Source of the DNA: Microbacteriaceae bacterium
GTDB lineage: Bacteria; Actinomycetota; Actinomycetes; Actinomycetales; Microbacteriaceae
Reading direction: 5' to 3'
DNA length: 5,256 bases
Assembly: GCA_025463665.1 (NCBI GenBank)
Contig: JAODAY010000122.1
Location: 1-5,256, forward strand
Positions 1 to 5,256 of this stretch are shown here, in pieces. The number at the start of each line of letters is the position of its first letter. The first letter of the stretch is position 1. The notes beneath the pieces are model-generated. The model did no database searches and was not told the DNA's origin. It was given only the letters and a program-made list of their open reading frames with translations. The position numbers and the translations under genes were made by a program.

Positions 1-449
1 TGCGCGTCTACCGCCTCTTCGACCTGCGGTTCGAGCGATATCCGCACCGGTGGATCACGGCGATCATCGCCGCCCTGATCTACGTCAACTTCTTCTCCCA
101 CCACTACGTCGCCGACGCACGCTGGCCGCTCCTGGCCGCGATCGTGCTCATCTACGCCCGAACGACGATGCAGTTCACGGTGTTCCGTCATCGCCCGCGG
201 ATGCCGCTTCTCCTCGCGTTCTTCCTCGTCGCGGGGTTCATTTGGCTCGCGGAGAACATCGCCACCTGGTCGGGCGCGTGGTTCTACCCGAACCAGGTCG
301 ACGGCTGGCACCTGGTCTCCGTGAGCAAGCTGGGCTCGTGGTTCCTGCTGATGATGATCTCGGTCGTGCTCGTGGCCTGGATATATCCGCCCCGCGCGCC
401 CGACCCGGTCTCGGCGCTGCGCGGAACGAAGGCCCCGCCGACCCGCTGA
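1..449 (+). CDS. DUF817 integral membrane protein (5' truncated by window)
   Basis: The last 148 residues of a membrane protein, read from base 3 to the TGA at 447-449; the start lies before the window. In this fragment I see about four hydrophobic segments, at residues 17-31, 41-52, 67-85 and 108-128. Between them are motifs I associate with the DUF817 family (Bacillus YoaT-like): NFFSHHY at 29-35, ENIATWSGAWFYPNQ at 84-98, and K109 followed by SW at 112-113. The tail after the last helix is short, proline-rich and basic, so it is probably cytoplasmic. The reaction or substrate of DUF817 is not known to me. The conserved His pair and the Glu-Asn and Trp residues beside membrane helices would fit an enzyme or a ligand-binding site, which is inference. 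An internal ATG at 144 opens the same frame, but it falls inside conserved family sequence and is not the start. The gene converges on the GMC gene with 5 bases between their stops. Confidence 0.8.
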   Translation, partial: RVYRLFDLRFERYPHRWITAIIAALIYVNFFSHHYVADARWPLLAAIVLIYARTTMQFTVFRHRPRMPLLLAFFLVAGFIWLAENIATWSGAWFYPNQVDGWHLVSVSKLGSWFLLMMISVVLVAWIYPPRAPDPVSALRGTKAPPTR

Positions 450-455
450 CCGGGT
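441..455. repeat. small inverted repeat across the convergent gene ends
   Basis: ACCCG (441-445) pairs with CGGGT (451-455) around a 5-base loop that contains the TGA of the DUF817 gene. The right arm reaches the first base of the GMC stop codon (TAA, read on the minus strand at 457-455). A short stem shared by two convergent genes could act as a bidirectional terminator, but there is no T-run on either side and five pairs are easily found by chance in GC-rich DNA. The intergenic space is only 450-454, so any terminator here must overlap coding sequence. Confidence 0.25.
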
Positions 456-2209
456 TACGCCGCGCTGGGTTCCTGGCTCGTGTCGAACGTGCGGGTGTCG
501 TCGTCGCCGCTCGCAGGATCGGCGCTCGCGGGGTCGACAGGAGCGCTGTCGACGGCGGTGCTGGTTGATTGAGCCTCAGCCAGGTGTCGCGCCAGCCGCA
601 CGGCCAGACAGACTGCGAGGAACGTGGGGTTGGCCTCACCCGCTGTCCGGAACACGCTCGTGGAGGCGATGAAGAGATTGTCGACGCCGTGCACACGGCA
701 GTCGCGGTCGACCACGCCGTCACCCTCGTCGGCGCTCATCCGGGTGGTGCCGATCTGGTGGAAGCCGTCGGTCGCCTGCGCGAGCACCGCCGCGAGCCGC
801 TCATCCTCAGCGTCGAGATATACCAGCCGACCGCGGCCCGACTCCCGCAGCTGCTGGTCGAGGTACTCGTGCGTCGCGAGCACCGAGTCGTGGTCTTGCT
901 GCGTGTAGCGAAAGTCGATGTCGAGCCCCGGCTGGCCGGTGACGCCGGTCGTCGCGTTCAGGGTGACCCTGGAGTCCGGATTGGGGATCTGCTCGGCGTG
1001 GAAGTGCAGCGCGTAGGTGCCCCCGGCGTTACGCAACAGGAAGCCGGGTTTGCGCACGGGGGAGAGGTACCGCTTGCGGAGGATATCGATTACGTCGGTC
1101 GCGGCGCGGAACGGACTCTTCGCTATGTTCATGAGGTGCTGCCCGTATCGGCGCGGCTTCGGCCCGATGTGCCGCAGGCGAATCCCCTCCGAGAGAATGC
1201 GCCGGCCGATCGGTGCGAAGGAGAGTGCGAGGAAGACGAGCGACAGGGTGGAGTTGCGGTGCCCTGGCTCGTAGAACGGCGGATTGTCGGCGTAGAAGCT
1301 CGTGTTCAGCAGTCGGTGCTCGCGCTGGGTGCGTTCCGAGAAGGTGAATCTTCGGCGGACGTAGGAGTTGTTCTCGTCGAGCTGAAAGTCCAGGTCGTGA
1401 ATGTCTGCCGCGTTCGTGAGCTGGATGTTGGCGATGCTCCCCGTCAGGTGGCCCAGGTAGTACCGCCCGAGCGGCCCGTCGGTGCCGCCGAAGTGGTCCG
1501 GCAGTCGGCGCTGCACGTCCAGGAGCAGGCGCGTCGTCTCCAGCCCTCCACAGGCGAGCACGTAACCGCGTGCCCGCACCTTCACGGTCCGCCCCTGATG
1601 GAGGACGACGAGGTTGTCCACGCGGGTCCCCGCCGAATCGATGTCGAGGTCGGTGACCGTGGCCTCGCACAGCACCGTGATACCCGGATGGTTTGTGGCC
1701 TGGGTCCCGAGCCGCCGGGCGAGTTTGGGTTGGCGAGCCCAGCGCTCGAGTTGTGACAGGTTGATCTCGCCGAGGCCTGCCCAGTCGGCAGAGGTGTTTC
1801 GAAAGGTCGGCACGCCGCAATCCAGGTACGAGGCGGCTGCTGCCTCCCAGGGGGACACGTCGGCGAGGCTCAGGGGCCATTCGCCGTCGTCGATGTAGTC
1901 GCGGGGCTCGAAGTCGATCGGCTCGAATTGCACGCATCGGCCTCCCCACAACCAGGAGGCACCGCCCACACCGCGCCTGGTCGCCAGTTCCATGGTCGTG
2001 TGCGTGGCGGGATCGAGCACGGTCGCGGGGGGCCGTGCGGCCAGTGCCTGGGCGTTCTCCCTGCCGGTCGCGTTACCCGCGTCCAGAAGCAGCACCCGCA
2101 GTCCGGCAGTCGCCGCTTCGAGGGCGAGGGAGAGTCCGATCGGACCCGCTCCGACGACGACGCAGTCGTAGATCTCCGATGGCGTGGGAAATTCGGTGAT
2201 GATCGACAT
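455..2209 (-). CDS. GMC-family FAD-dependent oxidoreductase
   Basis: A 584-residue flavoprotein of the glucose-methanol-choline oxidoreductase family, expected to oxidise an alcohol or sugar hydroxyl by hydride transfer to FAD. The N-terminal Rossmann FAD fold has VVVGAGPIGLSLAL at 17-30 and the ribose-binding acid in LLLDAG at 40-45. The family's flavin loop is VGGASWLWGGRC at 81-92, followed by FEPIDFEPRD. ACGGLETTRLLL at 219-230 closes the FAD domain. EQIPNPDSRVTLN at 406-418 and HQIGTTRMS at 484-492 are C-terminal GMC motifs, ending in GEANPTF at 524-530. By alignment with pyranose 2-oxidase, H484 and N527 are the catalytic His-Asn pair. The His that carries covalent FAD in that enzyme is Leu87 here, so FAD is probably non-covalent. 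There is no signal peptide or membrane helix, so it is probably cytoplasmic. Residues 547-584 form a disordered Asp/Ala/Ser/Pro tail. The start is set by a strong Shine-Dalgarno; the open frame further upstream lacks family sequence. The substrate is unknown, and the neighbours do not reveal it. Confidence 0.9.
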   Translation of the reverse strand: MSIITEFPTPSEIYDCVVVGAGPIGLSLALEAATAGLRVLLLDAGNATGRENAQALAARPPATVLDPATHTTMELATRRGVGGASWLWGGRCVQFEPIDFEPRDYIDDGEWPLSLADVSPWEAAAASYLDCGVPTFRNTSADWAGLGEINLSQLERWARQPKLARRLGTQATNHPGITVLCEATVTDLDIDSAGTRVDNLVVLHQGRTVKVRARGYVLACGGLETTRLLLDVQRRLPDHFGGTDGPLGRYYLGHLTGSIANIQLTNAADIHDLDFQLDENNSYVRRRFTFSERTQREHRLLNTSFYADNPPFYEPGHRNSTLSLVFLALSFAPIGRRILSEGIRLRHIGPKPRRYGQHLMNIAKSPFRAATDVIDILRKRYLSPVRKPGFLLRNAGGTYALHFHAEQIPNPDSRVTLNATTGVTGQPGLDIDFRYTQQDHDSVLATHEYLDQQLRESGRGRLVYLDAEDERLAAVLAQATDGFHQIGTTRMSADEGDGVVDRDCRVHGVDNLFIASTSVFRTAGEANPTFLAVCLAVRLARHLAEAQSTSTAVDSAPVDPASADPASGDDDTRTFDTSQEPSAA

Positions 2210-2214
2210 TGATG

Positions 2215-2223
2215 CCTTCCCTT
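2215..2223 (-). promoter_or_regulatory. Shine-Dalgarno of the GMC gene
   Basis: On the minus strand AAGGGAAGG lies 5 bases before the ATG at 2209-2207. It decides the start, because the frame stays open for another 200 codons upstream without a stop. The first residues after this ATG (MSIITEFPTPSEIYDCVVVGAG) bring the Rossmann motif to the usual distance from the N-terminus. Confidence 0.75.
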
Positions 2224-2322
2224 CAGGGCTGCCGAGCGGGGCACCGAACGAGGCGCCCGGGTGTGGCCTCCAGCCGGTGGGCGAGCTCAGAGTTGAGTCC
2301 ATCTCCGGTAACGAATCTCTGC

Positions 2323-2328
2323 ACGATA
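2323..2328 (-). promoter_or_regulatory. possible -10 box in the satD-GMC spacer
   Basis: The 172-base spacer 2210-2381 holds no gene that I can support. On the minus strand it contains TATCGT, a fair actinobacterial -10 (TANNNT), which would place transcription start about 100 bases before the GMC ATG. No good -35 lies 16-18 bases upstream (the hexamer there reads CGATTT). I see no terminator hairpin after the SatD stop, so read-through from the SatD-like gene remains possible. Confidence 0.25.
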
Positions 2329-2381
2329 CACCCGAACCGGCGAGAAATCGATACCCATAAAGGGAGCTTCCGACGACGCGC

Positions 2382-3047
2382 TCAGGAGTCCTGCTCATTC
2401 GCCATCGCACGGGGCATCCGCACCGGTCGGGTGTCGATGACCGGGGTCGACACCGTGGCGTCGAGGGTTCCGACCAACCGCGAGAGCGGTCCGATCGCGG
2501 CATCCTCTGTGCGCAGGTCGGCAGCCCGCGCCCGCTTGCTCGCTGATTGCGGGGTGATGCCGATGCGCGACGCCGCTTCGGCCTGGGTGAGGCCGCGCGC
2601 CACGAGGTCGCGAACCTCCCACCCCTGCTCGCTCCGCCGACCACGGATAACCAGCAGCAGATCGGCGAGGGCCTCGAGGTCAGGGGCGAGCGGATGCCGC
2701 GGCACGGCGCCGACCGCGAACCGGGTGCCCTTCTTCTTGGCGCGTTCCACGGCGCTGCGGGCGGCGGCGAACGCCTCTCCCGTCGATTCCCGGATGCTCG
2801 CGCCGAGGGGCTGCCGCGCATCACCCACGCCGAGACCGACGCTCCACCGGCCGCTGCGGGTCAGGAGCAGAAGCGCGTCGACGGCCGTCTGCCCGCCATC
2901 GACGAGAAGTTGGATCTCATCACCGGCCGTGCGGTCGGCGGGGAGGAGGAGATGCCCGCCGAGTTGACTATTGAGGGACTGCACCACGGCTGCGATGAAA
3001 TCGTCGCTCCCGCGGCTATCTACACGGTCGGCGATGATGACGATCAT
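2382..3047 (-). CDS. SatD-family protein with C-terminal helix-turn-helix
   Basis: A 221-residue protein. The family is named after satD of the streptococcal secretion and acid-tolerance locus; its biochemical role is not established to my knowledge. Residues 1-116 look like the SatD domain: a first strand MIVIIADRVDSRG, a helix at about 14-29, a hairpin LLLPADRTAGDEIQLLVD at 33-50, a helix at 53-64, the strand WSVGLGVGDA at 68-77, then TGEAFAAARSAVERAKKKGT at 89-108 and a last strand RFAVGAV. Residues about 139-176 carry a sigma-70-region-4-like helix-turn-helix (WEVRDLVARGLTQAEAASRIG followed by ITPQSASKRARAADL), implying DNA binding. The tail after 195 looks unstructured. D7 and D43 sit where metal-binding Asp residues sit in nucleotidyl-cyclase palms. 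There is no membrane segment, so the protein is probably cytoplasmic. The start is chosen by GGAG 5 bases upstream and by the family N-terminus; the longer frame toward 3326 runs into the tyrS region. It is divergent from tyrS. Confidence 0.8.
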   Translation of the reverse strand: MIVIIADRVDSRGSDDFIAAVVQSLNSQLGGHLLLPADRTAGDEIQLLVDGGQTAVDALLLLTRSGRWSVGLGVGDARQPLGASIRESTGEAFAAARSAVERAKKKGTRFAVGAVPRHPLAPDLEALADLLLVIRGRRSEQGWEVRDLVARGLTQAEAASRIGITPQSASKRARAADLRTEDAAIGPLSRLVGTLDATVSTPVIDTRPVRMPRAMANEQDS

Positions 3048-3052
3048 GGCGG

Positions 3053-3056
3053 CTCC
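3053..3056 (-). promoter_or_regulatory. Shine-Dalgarno of the SatD-like gene
   Basis: GGAG on the minus strand (within TTGGAG, 3053-3058) is followed by the 5 bases CCGCC and then the ATG at 3047-3045. It selects this start over the open extension upstream, which would overlap the divergent tyrS promoter and coding region. Confidence 0.65.
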
Positions 3057-3060
3057 AATG

Positions 3061-3077
3061 AGACATATCGGGTGTCT
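3061..3077. promoter_or_regulatory. candidate operator, inverted repeat AGACA-N7-TGTCT
   Basis: AGACATATCGGGTGTCT has perfect 5-base arms (3061-3065 and 3073-3077) with a 7-base centre, a 17-base span typical of sites for dimeric helix-turn-helix regulators. It lies 14-30 bases before the SatD-like ATG, just upstream of the Shine-Dalgarno, beside the only AT-rich patch of this intergenic region (3065-3089). That position suits repression of the minus-strand gene, perhaps by its own helix-turn-helix product; this is inference. No convincing -35/-10 pair for the minus strand could be picked out. Five-base arms can arise by chance. Confidence 0.3.
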
Positions 3078-3112
3078 TATTCGAAAAATGGCCCCTGCCG
3101 GGTCCACGGCGC

Positions 3113-3178
3113 TTGACCGGACCGTGAGGGCCGATCCAAGGTGTCGTGGAACGCGCGGCGGACCGCCTCGACTACCCT
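3113..3178 (+). promoter_or_regulatory. tyrS promoter elements
   Basis: Two possible elements precede tyrS. TACCCT at 3173-3178 fits TANNNT and ends 6 bases before the GTG at 3185, so transcription would begin at or very near the start codon, giving a leaderless mRNA; its -35 region (about 3150-3155) has no good match. Separately, TTGACC at 3113-3118 is a near-consensus -35, but the hexamer 18 bases downstream (CAAGGT, 3137-3142) is a poor -10. No T-box leader or other riboswitch-like structure is visible in this short region. Confidence 0.4.
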
Positions 3179-3184
3179 GTATGT

Positions 3185-4492
3185 GTGTCTTCCCCAGCAT
3201 CCTCGGTTCCCACTGTCCAGCGCAATGATGACTCGTTCGCGAGCGTCTGGGACGAGATCGTCTGGCGGGGCCTCGTCCACGTCTCCACGAGCGAAACGGA
3301 GATCCGCGAGCTGCTCTCCGGGGCACCCATCACCTACTACTGCGGCTTCGATCCCACGGCCCCAAGCCTCCACCTCGGCAACCTCGTTCAGCTGCTGCTC
3401 ATGCGCCGACTCCAGCTCGCCGGCCACAAGCCGCTCGGGCTCGTCGGCGGTTCGACGGGACTCATCGGAGACCCCAAGCCCACGGCGGAACGCGTGCTCA
3501 ACACCCCCGACGTCGTCGCCGAATGGGTCGGTTACCTGCAGGGTCAGGTCTCGCGCTTCCTGAGCTTTGAGGGAGACAACCGGGCGCGGCTCGTCAACAA
3601 CCTCGACTGGACCTCCCCGCTCACCGCGATCGATTTCCTGCGCGACATCGGCAAGCACTTCCGGGTCGGCACGATGCTCAAGAAGGACGCCGTGAGCGCG
3701 AGGCTCAACTCCGACGCCGGCATCAGCTACACCGAGTTCAGCTACCAGATTCTGCAGGCGCTCGACTTTCGGGAGCTCTACCGCCAGTACGACTGCGTGC
3801 TGCAGACCGGCGGCAGCGACCAGTGGGGCAACCTGACGAGCGGCATCGACCTCATCCGCCGCTCCGAGTCGGCCACCGTGCACGCGATCGGCACCCCACT
3901 CATCACCAACTCCGACGGCACCAAATTCGGCAAGAGCGAGGGCAACGCGGTCTGGCTCGACCCAGCCCTCACGAGTCCTTACGCGATGTACCAGTTCTGG
4001 CTCAACACCGACGACGCCGACGTGATCGACCGTCTCAAGATCTTCACGTTCCTCGACCGGGCGAGCATCGAGCAGCTCGCCGAGGTTGTCGCGTCTGAGC
4101 CGTTCCGGCGGCAGGCGCAGCGCACTCTCGCGTTCGAGGTGACGTCGCTAGTGCACGGGGTCGAGGCGACCGAATCGGCCATCGCCGCCTCGGCCGCGCT
4201 CTTCGGACAGGGCGACCTCGCCGACCTCGACGCCGGCACGATCGCGGCGGCCATGGCGGAGCTCCCCTCCGCCGAGGCGACGTCCGGCACGACGGTCGCC
4301 CAGGCCCTCGTCGACTCCGGACTGACCAAGAGCATGGGGGAGTCGCGACGCGCAATCGCCCAGGGCGGGGTGTACCTCAACAACGTGTCGGTGCGCGACG
4401 ACCAGGCGACCCTCCACGGCGCGGGTCTCGCGAGCGGCCACGCGGTGCTCCGTCGCGGCAAGAAAACCCTCGCCGCGATCCTCGTCAATTAG
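3185..4492 (+). CDS. tyrS: tyrosyl-tRNA synthetase (TyrRS, EC 6.1.1.1)
   Basis: A cytoplasmic class I aminoacyl-tRNA synthetase that activates tyrosine with ATP and charges tRNA-Tyr. With the GTG start at 3185 it has 435 residues, close to the bacterial norm of about 420-430. The tyrosine pocket begins with YYCGFDPTAPS at 51-61. The HIGH motif is HLGN at 63-66, the usual form in TyrRS. TEFSYQILQALDF at 183-195 supplies Y187, Q191 and D194, spaced as Tyr169, Gln173 and Asp176 of the Geobacillus enzyme. GGSDQWGN at 209-216 provides Q213, and KFGKS at 247-251 is the KMSKS loop. Residues about 367-432 form the C-terminal S4 RNA-binding domain (GESRRAIAQGGVYLNN). All key residues are present, so the enzyme should be active. 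A GTG at 3146 adds 13 residues and has a close AAGG upstream, but 3185 gives the more usual N-terminus and sits just after a -10 box. The gene is divergent from the SatD-like gene. Confidence 0.97.
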   Translation: MSSPASSVPTVQRNDDSFASVWDEIVWRGLVHVSTSETEIRELLSGAPITYYCGFDPTAPSLHLGNLVQLLLMRRLQLAGHKPLGLVGGSTGLIGDPKPTAERVLNTPDVVAEWVGYLQGQVSRFLSFEGDNRARLVNNLDWTSPLTAIDFLRDIGKHFRVGTMLKKDAVSARLNSDAGISYTEFSYQILQALDFRELYRQYDCVLQTGGSDQWGNLTSGIDLIRRSESATVHAIGTPLITNSDGTKFGKSEGNAVWLDPALTSPYAMYQFWLNTDDADVIDRLKIFTFLDRASIEQLAEVVASEPFRRQAQRTLAFEVTSLVHGVEATESAIAASAALFGQGDLADLDAGTIAAAMAELPSAEATSGTTVAQALVDSGLTKSMGESRRAIAQGGVYLNNVSVRDDQATLHGAGLASGHAVLRRGKKTLAAILVN

Positions 4493-4505
4493 AGCGCGCT
4501 TCAAC

Positions 4506-4535
4506 CTGATGGTTGCTTAAATTCGCTGCTACGCT
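4506..4535 (+). promoter_or_regulatory. possible promoter of the two-TM protein gene
   Basis: TACGCT at 4530-4535 fits the actinobacterial -10 pattern TANNNT. CTGATG at 4506-4511, 18 bases upstream, is a weak -35 with three of six consensus bases. Start of transcription would fall near 4542, leaving a short leader that contains the Shine-Dalgarno at 4548-4553. If this is right, the gene is transcribed independently of tyrS, which ends at 4492. Confidence 0.4.
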
Positions 4536-4547
4536 GTGCCCACGATG

Positions 4548-4553
4548 AAGGGG
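4548..4553 (+). promoter_or_regulatory. Shine-Dalgarno of the two-TM protein gene
   Basis: AAGGGG lies 5 bases before the ATG at 4559-4561 and decides the start. The earlier ATG at 4545 is in another frame that soon stops, and it overlaps this site. Confidence 0.7.
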
Positions 4554-4558
4554 CTGGC

Positions 4559-5256
4559 ATGTTCGGCAGGCGGCGCACTCGGGCTGCGGTACGTGACCGC
4601 TCCGACTTCGCCGCGCTCGTCGATGCGACTCCCCGCGCGGACGTCGTCGGCAGCGGCACGGCACTGCCCGCACCCCGGGTGATCGACTTCTCGCACCAGG
4701 AACCGCCGCCGAAACCGAGGCCGTTCGCCCTGGACTGGGCGGCGCTGGCGTTCGCCATCGTCGCACCACCCGTCGGCCTGCTGCTCAGCCTGCTCATCCG
4801 CGCGATCTACCGCCACGATCGTCGCTGGAGCGCACGGGTTGCGACGGTTACGATCGTGATCGGGCTGGTTCTCAGCCTGTGCCTCGGCGCGGCGCTCACC
4901 GCGGTATGGATACAGCGGCAGGCCGATGCGGAACGCGAGGCGATCGCCGAACGCGCGCGCCCGCTGTGTGCGGAACTGACTGCACGCGCGGGCACTCTGG
5001 CCATGCCCGCCTATGGATGGCCGACCGAGCCGACGCCGCTGCCCCAGACCGTCGAATCCATGGAGGAGTACCGCTTGCTGTGGGCCGGGATCGCCGCCGT
5101 CGCCCCCGAGCCGATCAGACCTCGGGTGGAAGCCATAGCCGACCGCGCCGAGCAGCTCATCACCGAGACCACCGCGACACCTACGATCGATCGGGCGGGC
5201 AATCTCGCGGCAATGACCACGGTGACGGACGCCGCGGCTCTCCCCGATTGGGTGGA
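4559..5256 (+). CDS. hypothetical protein with two membrane segments (3' cut by window)
   Basis: An open frame of at least 232 codons running off the window end; I do not recognise a family with certainty. The N-terminal ~57 residues are polar: a basic start (MFGRRRTRAAVRDR), then a Pro-rich stretch around QEPPPKPRP at 47-55. Two hydrophobic segments follow, about 59-81 and 94-118, joined by a short very basic loop (RAIYRHDRRWSAR). The hairpin recalls DUF4190-type membrane domains, a weak resemblance. After the second segment comes a charged, probably helical stretch (QRQADAEREAIAERARPL) and an Ala/Thr/Pro-rich region with Cys137 and no motif I know. Topology is uncertain: the basic loop favours a cytoplasmic loop and outward termini, but the basic N-terminus argues otherwise. 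No signal peptide or catalytic motif is visible. The frame is supported by the Shine-Dalgarno, G/C-rich third positions and absence of stops; the overlapping minus-strand frames show no family features. Confidence 0.75.
   Translation, partial: MFGRRRTRAAVRDRSDFAALVDATPRADVVGSGTALPAPRVIDFSHQEPPPKPRPFALDWAALAFAIVAPPVGLLLSLLIRAIYRHDRRWSARVATVTIVIGLVLSLCLGAALTAVWIQRQADAEREAIAERARPLCAELTARAGTLAMPAYGWPTEPTPLPQTVESMEEYRLLWAGIAAVAPEPIRPRVEAIADRAEQLITETTATPTIDRAGNLAAMTTVTDAAALPDWV

Noticed and set aside
569..1756. 395-codon open frame on + opposite the GMC gene
   Set aside because: It is fully antisense to a gene with clear family motifs, its composition is Val/Arg/Gly-rich, and it has no recognisable domain; such frames are common opposite GC-rich genes.
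2210..2824. Open extension of the GMC frame far upstream of 2209 (total 789 codons)
   Set aside because: It overlaps the SatD-like gene in another frame, has Arg/Ser/Pro-rich composition typical of a shadow frame, and the Shine-Dalgarno plus Rossmann motif position fix the start at 2209.
2325..3077. Shared ACACCCGA octamer upstream of both the GMC gene and the SatD-like gene
   Set aside because: It is a single 8-base match, in opposite orientation relative to the two genes and at different distances, too weak to claim a common operator.
3101..3126. Overlapping short inverted repeats (GGTCC/GGACC and CACGG/CCGTG) around TTGACC
   Set aside because: Five-base arms with 12-13-base gaps are expected by chance in GC-rich DNA, and the two pairings exclude each other.
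3048..3184. T-box or riboswitch leader for tyrS
   Set aside because: There is no T-box consensus or long stem-loop array, the space is too short, and the likely promoter leaves little or no leader.
3077..3883. 268-codon open frame on - opposite tyrS
   Set aside because: It is antisense to conserved tyrS motifs and shows no family features; it also crosses the tyrS and satD promoter region.
4502..4515. Hairpin CAACC-TGAT-GGTTG after tyrS as a terminator
   Set aside because: The stem is only 5 pairs, there is no T-run after it (CTTAAATT follows), and it overlaps the possible -35 of the next gene.
4148..4816. Several minus-strand open frames under the end of tyrS and the start of the two-TM gene
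   Set aside because: They overlap well-supported + strand genes and have arginine-rich, low-information translations.
1..5256. Defence system, mobile element, CRISPR array or biosynthetic cluster
   Set aside because: I found no nuclease, helicase, toxin, transposase, integrase, direct-repeat array or modular biosynthesis gene; the cyclase-like reading of the SatD protein alone does not make a defence system.

Overview
The window reads as a chromosomal segment of a high-GC actinobacterium. Genes are strongly G/C-biased at third codon positions, one start is GTG, and the tyrosyl-tRNA synthetase and SatD-like protein have an actinobacterial look. The family Microbacteriaceae (Leifsonia/Cryobacterium/Microbacterium relatives) is my best guess, from remembered protein similarity only. 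I see no insertion sequence, CRISPR array, tRNA, rRNA or phage gene, and base use does not change abruptly.

Layout from left to right: (1) the 3' half of a DUF817 polytopic membrane protein on + (to 449). (2) A complete GMC-family flavoprotein oxidoreductase on - (455-2209), convergent with DUF817 and only 5 bases from it. (3) A 172-base spacer holding the GMC ribosome-binding site and perhaps a weak promoter. (4) A complete SatD-family protein with a C-terminal helix-turn-helix on - (2382-3047). (5) A divergent intergenic region with a small inverted repeat on the SatD side and tyrS promoter elements on the other. (6) Complete tyrS on + (3185-4492). (7) A short spacer with a -10 box and a clear Shine-Dalgarno. 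(8) The 5' part of an unrecognised protein with two membrane segments on + (4559 to the window end).

The genes do not form an obvious pathway. tyrS is housekeeping and has its own promoter. The SatD-like gene and the GMC gene point the same way and could share a transcript, but the 172-base gap makes co-regulation uncertain.

The most interesting element is the SatD-like protein. Its N-terminal domain has the spacing and motifs of a minimal nucleotidyl-cyclase/GGDEF-type palm (an ADRVDS strand and an AGDE hairpin, each with a candidate metal-binding Asp), joined to a DNA-binding-type helix-turn-helix. This is a hypothesis from motif reading, not a demonstrated activity. The rest of the window looks ordinary.
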